Assembly: GCF_020360975.1 (NCBI RefSeq)
Contig: NW_025408667.1
Span: 8,370,001-8,434,000 of the forward strand
Length of the DNA: 64,000 nucleotides
Reading direction: 5' to 3'
From: Hirsutella rhossiliensis
Taxonomy: Eukaryota; Ascomycota; Sordariomycetes; Hypocreales; Ophiocordycipitaceae
In this document: positions 39,472-50,604 of the stretch, one piece after another
Layout of the letters: every line of letters starts with the position of its first letter
Position numbering within the stretch: the stretch's first letter is position 1
Made by a program: the position numbers and the translations under genes
The notes under the pieces: generated by a model
What the model was told of the DNA's origin: nothing
Databases searched by the model: none
Seen by the model: the letters and a program-made list of their open reading frames with translations, nothing else

Positions 39472-39844
39472 GTTCCTAAGCAATTAAAAGAGGTTTTTAG
39501 ATATTTCTTATACTTTCTATATCTTTTCCCTACTAGGTTTTTCCTTTTAGGTTTCCTAGAGAAATATTTACTAGGTTTTTATCTATTAAGATTTTCCTAG
39601 TAATAATAGGTTTTACCTTATATAAGGTTATCCTATAAATAATTATTATAACTATAGATTTTTCCTACTATAGGATTTTCTATTAGTATATACCTAAGGA
39701 TTTCTTTCTCCTAAGAAAGACTAGGTTTTTATATATCCTATTAAGGTATAAGAATAGTTTTCCTAAAATTAGGTTTTTACCCTAGATATATACTACTATA
39801 AATAAATTAGTAAAGAGTATATAAATCTACTCTTTAAGGGAGGC

Positions 39845-40412
39845 TATAAGGAACGGTGTTCCTACTATAAATAAAGCAGCTATAATATACTCTCCCGATT
39901 ATATAAGCTAAAAAGTAGTATATTAATTATAGATAGAATCTTATCCTATAGAGCAAGAATCGCTCGTTATTTTGCATGTTATTATGCATTAAACGGGTTG
40001 TTGGTTATCGTATAATCGGGAATCGAAGGAACAGAGCTAGCTTAGAATGCTAGCTAAAACCTCTTAAGAACACCGGCACGACTAACCTCCTTTAAACACA
40101 AATATTAGTAGAACCAAGACACTTCTAGATTCACTTAAGGTATCACGGAATTTCCTAGTCTTAGGGCTATATAGTAGCCTAAATCTAGTCCTAAAAGGTT
40201 CTTCCGTTCAGCTATAATTGTCTATATAAGACAGCATGTCCGCTAGTAGATAGATAGAGGATTATTAAGTTTAACACCTCTTCTATATACTAATACACCA
40301 CTAATAAATTCCGTTGAAAGTCCTACCTTATACTTCTTCTTCCCCTCTATTACGTAGTCTTACGTGATTCCTTAATTTCTTAAAATTCCGCTTTTACTTA
40401 TATACCTTAAGA
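39845..40412 (+). repeat. 3' LTR of Copia B
   Basis: 568 bp, TATAAGGAACGGTGTTCC to TACCTTAAGA. It is directly preceded by the purine tract and followed by Gypsy copy 3 sequence, without a duplication matching the left side of the element. Confidence 0.93.
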
Positions 40413-41116
40413 ATTAGACTTTACTCTAAGAGTATAAATTAAATAGAAAAACGATAAAGGAAGACTATAACTAATTATATTCTACTCGAAAAAGCTATAT
40501 AGCATAGAACTTAATTACCTTATCTACGATAAAGAATTCCTTATAATTATTTAAGCTTTTAAGGAATTTCGATACTACCTTCTTAGAAGTAAGTATAAGG
40601 TTAAGGTTTATATAGATTATAAAAACATCTTATATATTATAATAATATAATAGTTAAATAGATAATAGATCTAATAGGCCGAATACTTATTAGAATTTAA
40701 CTACGAAATAATCTATAGAAAAGAAATAGAAAATAGTCGAGCTAATACCCTTAGTCGATAAAGTAACTATACTATAAGGGCACCTATAGTAAAAGGATAG
40801 CTCTTAGAAATTAACGAAAATAAGAACTACTAGTAACGATAGCTAAATATAATATTTTAAGTATAACCTAATAACTCGACTTACTAAAAGATCGTAAAAT
40901 AGATAAAAGAATATAAAGCACCGAATAAATATAATATAGAATGTTTAGAAGTTCTAATATATAAAAATAAAATCTAGATACTATTAGAATTATAAGATAA
41001 AGTAATATAAGATATATATAAATATCTAATATATAGATACTAAGGAATCTAAAGAATAATAAAACGGATTAAATAATAATATAACTTCTTATAGCTTAAA
41101 GAAGTAGTACGATAAG

Positions 41117-41684
41117 TCTTAAGGTATATAAGTAAAAGCGGAATTTTAGGAAATTAAGAGATTATATAAGACTACGTAATAAAGGGGGAGAAGGGGTATA
41201 ATGTAGGGTTTTTAATAGAATTTATTAGTAATATATTAGTATATATAAGAGGTATTAAAGTTAATAATTCTTAATCTATCTACTAGCGGATATACTATCT
41301 TATATAGATAATTATAGCTAAACGGAAGAACCTTTCGGGACTAGGTTTAGGCTGCTATATAGCCTTAAGACTAAGGAATTTAGTAATACCTCGAGTATAT
41401 TAGGAAGTGTCTTCGTTCTACTAATATTCGTGTTTAAGGGAGGTTGGTCTTGCTAGTATTCTTAAGAGGTCTTAGCTAGTATTCTAAGCTAGCTCTATTT
41501 CTTCGATTCCCGATTATATAATACCCGGCAACCCGTTTAATATATAATAACATATAAAATAACGGGCGATTCTTACTTTATAGGATAAGATTTTATCTAT
41601 AATTAATATACTACTTATTAGCTTATATAGTCGGGAGAGTATATTATAGCTGCTTTATTTATAGTAGGAACACCGTTCCTTATA
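41117..41684 (-). repeat. Solo LTR of the Copia B family
   Basis: 568 bp, reverse complement of the Copia B LTR, flanked by ATAAG at 41,112-41,116 and 41,685-41,689. Removing the LTR and one ATAAG restores GTACGATAAGTTACTAAA, as in the homologous Gypsy sequence. It results from LTR-LTR recombination that removed the internal region. Confidence 0.93.
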
Positions 41685-43535
41685 ATAAGTTACTAAAAAA
41701 TATAACCTTTATATATAAAGTAAAGCTAAACTATATAAACTATATAGAGAATTATAACCGCTATTAGTACTAGAGAAACTATAGGATTTAATAGCTTTTA
41801 ACTATATTATAAAGCTATTACTATTAAAAGAACCTTTAACTAACGTTAAATATAATAGTATATTCGTTATTACTAATAAACTAATAAAGTATAGGTACTT
41901 TTTACCGTATAAAGAAATAAGTAATACAAAAGAGCTTATATATATATTCCTACGAACTATTATTAATAATTATAGACTACTAAACGAGATTATCTTTAAT
42001 AAAGGAAGTACGTTTATAGCTAAGTTTTAATAAGCTCTTATAGTATAATTAGGGATAATATATAAGCTTAGTATAGCTTATTACCTATAAATAGATAGAT
42101 AAATAAAACGACTTAACTAAACGCTTAAATAATATTTATAATACTATATTAGCTATAAATAAAACGATTAAGTTAAATAGCTACTAATAGCGTAACTAGC
42201 TTATAATAGCTTAGTTATAGAAATAACTAAGCTATTACTAATATACGCTAATTATAAATATAACCTAGAAGTATTTAAGGTTACTTAATAAGGACTATAA
42301 GTAGAATAAGCGATACTATAAGTAGATTAGCTATAAAAATTATATAAAGAAATATAATAAGAACTTTAATTTATTAAAGAATAAATATCTACTTACTATA
42401 ATCGGAAAAGATTATAGGGACTAATCTTTTAAGGGGGAGATATAGTCTACCTTATACGACGAAATATTAAAATAAAACGACTAAGTAATAAATTAGATTT
42501 TAAGAAACTTAGACCGTTTAAGGTTAAGAAAGCTATTTTAAAAGTTAACTATAAACTTTCGCTATTAATAATAATACGGATATACCTAATATTTTATATC
42601 TTATTATTAGAACTAGTACTATAAAACGCTAAAATATAGGAAAAAGTTAAAGTTAATAATAATTAAGAATATAAAGTAAAATAAATACTAAATATAAGAA
42701 AATAAGGTTAGTAATAAGAATACCTTATTAAGTAAAAGGGTTATAAACTAAAAGAAAATACCTAGGAACTATTTAAGTACTTACTTACTATAGTTCTTTA
42801 CTTTAATAGTTCTACTAGTAAAATCTACCCTAAGTATTATAAAATCGCTTAATAAACTAATAGCATTCTAATTAATTATATTAAATCTACTTATAGACTA
42901 AATATCGACTACCCCTTTAGATTCTTAGCGCTTAGCCTTATTAAGGTTATATAAGGAACGAAGGCCTTAATAGACTATCTTAATACCCTTTATCTTTAGC
43001 TAGCGCTTTTAATAGCGAAGCCGCGCTAAATAAGCTAAGGCTTTATTTAAGTTAGCTTAAGCTTTTAATATTTACTCCTTAGTAATTTCTTTTTATTTAT
43101 TTAATCGATTAGACTCTAGATTTATTTAGGATACTAAGAAATATATTAGGTATAAAATAATAGGTAAGATAATAAAGTTACTTATAGGAACTAATCTCTA
43201 CGCCCGATATATTATAAGAACGACCCCGCTATATATATTTAGTATACTTAGAAGATTTCTCTAGTATTTTATAGTAGAAGCCGCGCGATAAATAAAAAGA
43301 ATATAATATAACGTCGAAACTAAGACGATTAATAGACTTAGCTAAACGAATACGCTTAAGGGTCTTATAAGAACGATCCTTTAATACGCAACTAGATATA
43401 CTACTAGTAGTATATCCTAAGGGATAGAAAAGACGAAATAGGGAATATATATATACGCGATAAGAGTATATTTATATATAGCGGCTAAGGTAGTAGTAGG
43501 TCTTATAGATAAGACTAAAAGGAGGGGAGATATTA

Positions 43536-44005
43536 TATTATAACTATAGTTAGCGGGCTATAGGAGAGCTAGCTACGTTTATATAATAAGGCAGCTTAGA
43601 ATAATAGTTAGGACGAGAAGTTACTTAAGCTTAGCTTACCTAGAGTATACGTAAGCTAAGTAAGCCTTATATAGATAGATTACTACTTAGGAGTATAGCT
43701 TATAAGTAAGCTATAGTAAGCTATAAAGGGGATTATAGCTAGGACTATAATCTAAGGATAGTCTCTATAAGTATATATAGCTACCTACTTTTACTCCTTT
43801 AAATAGATAGCTCTCTAGCTTTTAATATAGATCTTTATTACGATTCTATCTTTAATTCTAATTACCTAGTTATAGTCTATAGTCTATAACCTCCGACTTA
43901 TTACTAACGTAATATACTTATTATTACTTAGACTACGCCCTATTATATCTACTAATATAAACCCCTCGATAGGTTTATCGCTTAGGAATAATACCGGTCG
44001 TTATA
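43536..44005 (+). repeat. 3' LTR of Gypsy copy 3
   Basis: 470 bp, TATTATAAC to GGTCGTTATA, the reverse complement of the copy 1 LTR. It is preceded by the polypurine tract AAAAGGAGGGGAGA (43,517-43,530). Confidence 0.92.
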
Positions 44006-44240
44006 ATTATTAGTAACGATAGCTAAATATAATATTTAAAGTATAACCTAACGACTTAATATATTAAAAGATCCTAAAATAGATAAAAGAATATAAAGTA
44101 TTAAACGGATATAATATAAAATATTTAGAAGTTTTAATATATAAAAATAAAATTTAGATACTATTAAAATTATAAGATAAAGTTATATAAGATATATATA
44201 AATATTTAATATATAGATACTAAGGAATCTAAGGAATAAT
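44006..44240 (+). mobile_element. Gypsy copy 4, internal fragment left of Copia C
   Basis: Chromovirus internal sequence starting ATTATTAGTAACGATAGC, homologous to about 40,790-41,070 in copy 3. It therefore repeats an RT/RNase H-integrase linker region that was already passed. It continues at 50,605 once Copia C and one ATAAT are removed. Copy 3 was probably inserted into it, though the left partner of that insertion is lost. Confidence 0.8.
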
Positions 44241-44713
44241 TCTTACGAAGAGAGATATAAGAAGTATATAAAAAATGCACGAAGGTAAAATTAAAAGTAA
44301 GGGGTCGGATAGGTAGGGTAGAGAGATTTAATTCTTATAGGAGCAGCAATTACGGTAAGGGAGTAATTATTATATTACCTTAATTATCCTTCTTTCCTCT
44401 ATCTAACGCCCCTCTTTATACCCGTCTAGTATCTTAATTAATAAAGAAGATCCTACTTAAAGAAGCTACTAATATCCTTTTAACTACCGAGCTTTTTACT
44501 AGTTTTTCCCCTCCTTTCTAGCCGTTGCCGGTATATCCGTTTTATCTCTCGCTACCTCTATAGGAAGCTATCGCTACTTCTACTTCCCCTCTTACCCCTA
44601 CCCTCCTCTCTATACCTCCTTTTAGCTCCTTCCTTAAAACCTGTTTTTTAGCTTCTTAGGTCCCTCGTACTAAGGGATATCTCCGAGAACTACGAATTAG
44701 GCTACATGCGACA
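44241..44713 (-). repeat. 3' LTR of Copia C
   Basis: 473 bp. The plus strand ends ATGCGACA, so the LTR starts TGTCGC on the coding strand with an unmutated TG. It is preceded by the ATAAT duplication. Confidence 0.9.
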
Positions 44714-45289
44714 CCCCTTAGCTATAGCCTGCCCTTATAGAAAGGGTAAAGCTAAATACCTAGGCCGGTAAGCGTATAAAAGAGGTCTTAGTCTATACTT
44801 ATCCCCTACTCGAAATCCGGGTTTTAGCCTAGGCTCTTTTAGACCTACTTTAGGAAAGGGGCCTTAAGGAGGAAATTAAGTCCTATAAGAAAGGGGGCTT
44901 CTCTAAGGATAAGTCCCTAAAAAGGGGGCCTTTAAGAAGAATAAGTCCTAATTAAGCTAGGGGCCCTCCTCTAGGATAAGTCCTAATTCCTCTCTTCGGC
45001 TATAGACGTCTCCTTCCTCCTACGTACTATTAGCTCCTCTCGTAAACTCTTAAGGCGGGCTTCTAAGGATAGCTTCTCTCGAACGTCTTCTAGCCTAATT
45101 TACTATAAAAAGACAGCTAGCTTCTACTTCGGTAAGGGCTTCGTAAGACCGTCGGCTTTTATTAATACCGTTAGAACCTAACGGACGGAAATAAGTCCCT
45201 TTTAGACCTCTTAGCGTAACTAATGCTAGTAAATATCGATATACTATAGCTAGGTCGATAAATTATTATTTTCTATAAAAATTCGTATA

Positions 45290-45490
45290 GTCTATATATT
45301 ATCGCATTCTATAGCTAATAGGGTCGGAATTTATAGTCGTAGAGATATTAGTAGCTAGCTAAGGAAAATCGCTTCTTTTAACGCTTTTAAAAGAGCTAGT
45401 AGCTCTGCCTCTATACTAAAAGTTATAACGGTAGCTTGCTTCGAAGCTCTCTAAGTAATAGTTCCTCTAAAAAGGGATATAATATACCCT
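45290..45490 (-). pseudogene. Copia C RNase H remnant
   Basis: The minus strand reads RGTIT-RASK-ATVITFSIEAE followed by LLALLKALKEAIFLS and later TLLAIECDNI-TIRIFIENN, the second and third acidic blocks of Copia RNase H. Stops lie where Trp and Gln would be expected. This fixes the element's class and minus orientation. Confidence 0.88.
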
Positions 45491-47329
45491 TATAAGCTCT
45501 TTCTATCTAAAGAATTATCCGTAAAGGACGAATCGCTCGAATAAAGGAAGATTTCGGCAGCTTATTTCCTTCCCTACCCTCCTAGGCGCAAACTATATAA
45601 TCTCGTTAAATAGAGATAAAGGATAGCTCTATCTACTACCTCTTAATGACTAGGGCTAGGATTCTAGTTATGCTTAGCTAGCCGGGAGACCGTAAAAGAG
45701 ATATCCGGTCTAGTAGAAATAGCTAAAAAAAGCAGGGAGCCTACCTTTTATTAATATTAGTGTTTCTCTTACTCCCTAGCTTAAAAGGACGGATTAAGCA
45801 AAAGCTCTTCGTTTAATATAGGCGTAGAGGGAAGCTTCTTATCGAGGGAAGTAAGGAGGAATTTATAAGTAACCTTATCGATATAGGCGTCCTAGGTAAG
45901 CTAGATAGTCCGTTAGGACCTATTCCTAAGGATTTATATCCCTAGGAACTACTTTAGCTCCCTTAGCCTAGTTATCTTATACCTTTATTATAGGCCTTAT
46001 ATAGCCTCCCTAGTAGTAGCTTCTTCCTCTTTTAAGTAGGCCTAGATAATATTATCGACGTAGAAGAAGACTATGATTTTACCCTTCTATATTATACACG
46101 GTTCCTAAGAGACTTTCTTAAAGCCTAGGGCTTTAAGGGAACCTATTAAATGCTATTGCTAAAGAAGGGGTAATCTTCGTAGTCTATATAGAGCTTTCCT
46201 AAGCTATAGAACCTTTCTTAGCTACTAGAAGCCTAGTAGAAGGCGTATATAAATAACTTCTTCTTCCTTAAGAGGGCAGTTAATAAAGGCGTTAACTATA
46301 TCTATCTATTCGAGCTCGAGGTCGAATTCTACTACTATAGCTATAAGGGTCCGAAAAGATATCCCTTTTAGGGTAGTTGCCCTAGTAGGTAGATCCCCTT
46401 TTTCCTATTAATTCCTATAGATAACTAGCCGGGCTTTATACTTTTAAAGGAAGCTTTGTTTATTAGTCTTATAGATAAAGACCTACTTATAGCTAAGGAC
46501 CTATTTTCCTCTTAACTTTTCCTTAAGGACCTCTTCGAAAGACCCTATCTCCTTATATAAGGCTAGGTAGTCTTTCTAGGCCTAGAAAAACTAGTCTTTA
46601 AAGGGGTGTTTTCCTAGCTGCTTTTAGTTTACTAGTAGGTCCGGGAGGTCTCTTTTATATACCTTCCTTGCTAATAGAGGCTTAAAAAGCCGGCCTGCTA
46701 TAAATGCTCCGTAGGAACCGTCTTCTATATACGTTAGATAGAAGTCGGAAAAACGATCGAAATAAGGGAGAGGTTAGTCTTCTTTAGTATCCGTATCGGG
46801 CCCTATACCTTCCTTTGCTTCTCGAAGCAGGGATAAAAAGGCAGCCGGGTAATCCTTTAAGAGGTGCCTTTCCTACCCCCTTAGGGGCCGAGATAGGAAG
46901 ACTAACTAAAAAAGCTGCTTCTAGATCTTCTTCTTATTCTATAAGAGGAGGCGTAGGGAGGTAGGCGTATTCTAGCTCTACCGCTTTCCTATAGTCTCCT
47001 TCTTCGTCTAGATCATCTAATCTAGCAGCTTCCTCTTCTTCTTCTTCGAAGTCGGCGTTATCCTCGACTACTTCGACGTCGGTTTCTTCTTCCGTTTCCT
47101 TATCTAGGACCTCTTCTTAAGACTATTAGGAAGGGGGAATTTAGATCTTCTAAATTAGCTAACGTTAAGAGAGTAAGAGGGGCTATTAATCCCTCTTTCT
47201 ATTAAAGAAGCTAGATTCGTCGAAAATTATATCCTTAGTCGAAATAACCTTCCGTAGAAGAGGAATCTAGATCCGGAAGATATTCGTAGAATTATACCTA
47301 ACGAGGTAACTAATAAAGGCTCTAGGATT

Positions 47330-47960
47330 AAGCTTCCTTTTCTTCTTCCTTTTTAGCTATATATCGGTAGTTATTATATATGCCTTATAGCCGTAGGCAC
47401 GAAGGTAGGCTAGCGAGGCCCTCTTTTTCGTAAAGAGCTCGAGGGGGGATTTCTAGTCTATTCCTTAGGTCTTAAAAAAGGTCTCTAGGTCCCTATAGTC
47501 CCTTAGTCCCCTTAGGGTCCAGTTCTAAAGGTAATAGGCGGTCTTAACGACTTCCCTCTAAAGGTCGTATAGAAGCTTTATAGTAAGTCTTATTATATAG
47601 GCCCTTTCTATTATAGCACCCCCTAATCTTTCTGCCCCTCCGTTCTAAGCCTAGGTATTCGGTGCTAACGGGAGGGGTAAAATGCCCCTTTTTCGAAGCT
47701 AATTTAAGATATCTTTCGTAAATAGCTCTCCGTTAAACTATATCTTCTTTACCTTATAGCTAAAGTAGGATTATATCTAGTTAACGAAGTCTTAGAGGGT
47801 AGACTAGTTATACTTACTTAGGTAGGTCTATAAGAAATAGGGGAAAACCATCCCTAAAAAGGCGTCTATAAAAAACATTACCCTAACGAAGCTTTCCTAA
47901 TCCCTAGAGACATCGGTCTAATCGACCTAAATTTCCTTATACGGCTGGTCCGGCCGTATT
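47330..47960 (-). pseudogene. Copia C integrase remnant
   Basis: Read on the minus strand: IRPDQPYKEI-VD-TDVSRD, FVRVMFFIDAFLGMVFPYFL, VKKI-FNGELFTKDILN, GILPLPLAPNTQA-NGGAER (catalytic Glu block) and KSPLELFTKKRASLAYLRAYG. The order and spacing match the Copia integrase core and C-terminal block. Single stop codons at Trp/Gln/Arg positions break it. The blocks keep one frame over about 600 bp, so damage here is by substitution and not by indels. Confidence 0.88.
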
Positions 47961-50122
47961 AGGGTCTGTCTAGAAATTCGTCTCCTAGTCTTTCCTTAGC
48001 CGTAGTGTTCGTATTCGATAGTCTTTAGGCCCCTTATTCGTACGCCCTATTATTATCCTAGCTTATATAAAGCTAGGGGGCCCGGGTAACTAAGTCGTGT
48101 ATACTAAATAAGACCGTCTCCTTAGGCTGCCGGAAGAGGGTCTTTTATAGTAGACCTATTCCTCTTAGTAAGGAAAGCTAACTTCTTAAGTAGTTCCTTC
48201 CTATAAATAGGTTAGAATTTAAGAATAAATTAACCGAATTTCTCCTCGATAAGCCCGATAGTCTAATTCTTCTAGACTAGCCTCGTAGGCTTAGACGTTA
48301 TATCCTAGAAGATTCCTTCTTCTCGAAGAAAGCGGAAGGAAATCAGGCTCGTTAAAAATCGAGGGTAAAAGGCTACCCTTTTTCTTCGAAGAATTTATAT
48401 AGATCCGTTAGGTAATTTTATCGTAAAATTTACCCTTCCGTATCCCTCTATCTATATAGTTAATTCCCCGGTAATAAGGTATTCCCTCCGCGCCTTCTTA
48501 AAGGACCGGAATCGTAAGAGTATATTATAGATATCGAGGGAAGCACTAGAGTTAAGGATAGCTGATTTTCGTAGGGGATAATCGGAGGGCTCTAACGGTT
48601 GGTCTTGGCCTTATTAATCTATAGGGAAGACGAAGGCCGGATTTACTATACTAACGATTTTTCCTCGAATTTGCGGCTCGAATAAGGGCAGCGGCGTTAG
48701 TTGCTATTTCTTAGCAACCTAAATCTCGTCTATTTTCTTCTATAACGAGGGGTCCTCCTTAAGAGACTATTATATTATTTCTCGTAGCCTCTTTAAAGGG
48801 TTAAATCCTTTAAGTCGGTTTTCCTTAAAGACCTACTAGTATTATAATAATCGATAGCCTAGGGATTTGCAGGCTAGGTAGCCGTTTCGCCTAGTCTTTC
48901 GTTTCTTCGAGGAATCCTCGTCCCGATCTAGAAGGTCTGCTTAAAAACCCCCCCTTTTTACCCCTTATTGCTAATTTTAACGAAGAGGTTCGATTTCGAC
49001 TAGTTCCCTGATTTTTCGACTAACGGACTAAAAGGTCTATTAGGGGACTAGTCGGGCCGGTCTAACTAACGGGACCGGGGACGGGCCCGGAGCAAGATGC
49101 GTAACCGGGGCCGGGCCTAGGGCCTCAGCTGCAGTTAACGACGGCGTTAAGGCTCTCGAGGGAGGAGGAGCCGAAGGAGCAACAGCCGCAGCAGCAGCAG
49201 CAGCGGGAGCCGCAGCAACAGTAGCTGCAGCAGCTGCAGGGGCAGCAGGTCGAGCCGTCTAGGTCGAGTGCTAGCCACGGAGGAATAAGACTGCTTACTA
49301 TTATACTCTAGCAGCCTCTTCGTCTAGTTCCCGGCTAGCCTCTCGAAAGATAGTCGAGTAACCGTTACTAATAGGCTTTATTAGTAGAGATATATCCTAT
49401 AGCCACTAGCCGGAAAGAGCTTCTATAAGGAAGTATTAGTTAGCTTCCTCGAGGATTTCTTCCTACTTAGCTAGCTATAAAGAAGCTAGTAGGTTCCTAG
49501 TAGAAAAAGCTCCTAGGTAGGCCGTATAGGTCTTCCTAATACGGTTAGTTATATAACCTCTCGAGGGAGCTATTAAGGTCTCGAGCTTTAAAGCTACTGC
49601 CTAGGAGTCTCTTCCTCTTAAAGAGAGATTAGCTTTACGGCACTAACGGATTCCGTTATCGCCGTACGAGCAGCCGTTAGTAGCTTCGTTTCGTAGAGGT
49701 ATTCCTTTCGGTGACTCTCGTAGTCGCCTAAGGTAGTAGAAAAAGCTCTCTATTATATAGAGGTTAGTTCGGAGAAGAGGGAAGCTCCCTTTATAAAGTC
49801 CGTTACTATAGGACGAAGAGGGGGCTCGAGAGGGTCCTACTTATTAGAGAAGACTAAATTATAGATAGTTCTATCTATACGAGCCCGTAGCTCCTTTACC
49901 TACTTATCCTTATCTTAGGGCTCTATAAGAATCGTCCTACGGACCGTAGGGGCGGCAGAGGAGTCGTTTTTCGACATCGTTGCGGAGAGAGGGGGTAGAA
50001 AAGTCGGTTAAAAATCGGCGTTTCTAGTAAGAGGGGTAAAAGGAAGCCACGAGGGATATAAGAAAGGTGCCTTTTATAGCAGCCGGAAGGTATAGGAATA
50101 CTATTCCTCCCGGGCTTATAAC

Positions 50123-50599
50123 TCTCGCGAAGAGAGATGCGAGAAGTATATAAAAAATGCACGAAGATAAAATTAGAAGTAAGGGGTCGGATAGGCAGGG
50201 CAGAGAGATTTAATTCTTACGGGAGCAGTAATTACGGCAGGGGAGTGATTGTTATATTGCCTTAATTGTCCTTCTTTCCTCTATCTAACGCCCCTCTTTA
50301 TACCCGTCTAGTATCTCGATTAATAAAGAAGATCTTACTTAAAGAAGCTACTAATGTCCTTTTAACTACCGAGCTTTTTGCTAGTTTTTCCCCTCCTTTT
50401 TAGCCGTTGCTAGCATATCCGTCTTATCTCTCGCTACCTTTATAGGAAGCTATCGCTACTTCTGCTTCCCCTCTTGCCCCTACCCTCCTCTCTATACCTC
50501 CTTTTAGCTCCTTCCTTAAAACCTGTTTTTTAGCTTCCTAGGTCCCTCGTACTAAGGGATATCTCTAAGAACTACGAAATTAGGCTACGCTTTGCGATA
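50123..50599 (-). repeat. 5' LTR of Copia C
   Basis: 477 bp, TCTCGCGAAG to TTTGCGATA on the plus strand, partner of 44,241-44,713 and homologous to the lone LTR at 4,603-5,087. It is followed by ATAAT. Confidence 0.9.
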
Positions 50600-50604
50600 A
50601 TAAT

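Larger units (their letters stand above)
34369..40412 (+). mobile_element. Ty1/Copia element B, moderately RIPped
   Basis: A 6,044 bp plus-strand Copia element with two 568 bp LTRs. A primer-binding site directly follows the 5' LTR, and a polypurine tract (CTTTAAGGGAGGC, about 39,832-39,844) directly precedes the 3' LTR. Order: Gag with a mutated zinc knuckle (YKKPGHFIVNCYK, about 35,755-35,800), protease-like sequence at about 36,230-36,350, integrase 36,840-37,460, RT 37,900-38,750, RNase H 38,990-39,471. Some frames of 60-116 codons survive, so it is less mutated than the Gypsy copies. The bases outside the two LTRs differ (TTTCT on the left, ATTAG on the right) and belong to two different Gypsy families, so no target duplication frames it. 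Confidence 0.92.
40413..44005 (+). mobile_element. Ty3/Gypsy chromovirus copy 3, 3' part (RIPped)
   Basis: Same family as copies 1 and 2 but on the plus strand and only the 3' half: from RNase H (starting ATTAGACTTTACTC) through integrase and the chromodomain region to the 3' LTR. It is interrupted by a solo Copia B LTR at 41,117-41,684. Integrase C-terminal and chromodomain sequence (about 42,050-42,800) aligns with the reverse complement of 23,400-24,120 in copy 2. The 5' half is missing; the Copia B LTR stands at the break. Confidence 0.88.
44241..50599 (-). mobile_element. Ty1/Copia element C, moderately RIPped
   Basis: A 6,359 bp Copia element on the minus strand, inserted in Gypsy copy 4, with the duplication ATAAT (44,236-44,240; 50,600-50,604). 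LTRs of 473 and 477 bp. The polypurine tract on the minus strand (CTAAGGGG) abuts the left LTR at 44,714. On the minus strand: Gag at about 48,900-50,100, with an Ala-rich low-complexity part still carrying CAG repeats; integrase 47,330-47,960; RT about 46,000-46,900, with FFYVDNII at the YVDD box; RNase H about 45,290-45,480. It keeps more CpA than the Gypsy copies, and 48,900-49,260 is GC-rich. Confidence 0.92.

Noticed and set aside
49923..50162. 79-codon minus-strand frame at the LTR edge of Copia C
   Set aside because: Overlaps the LTR and shows no Gag or other family motif; it is a chance frame in the less RIPped part.
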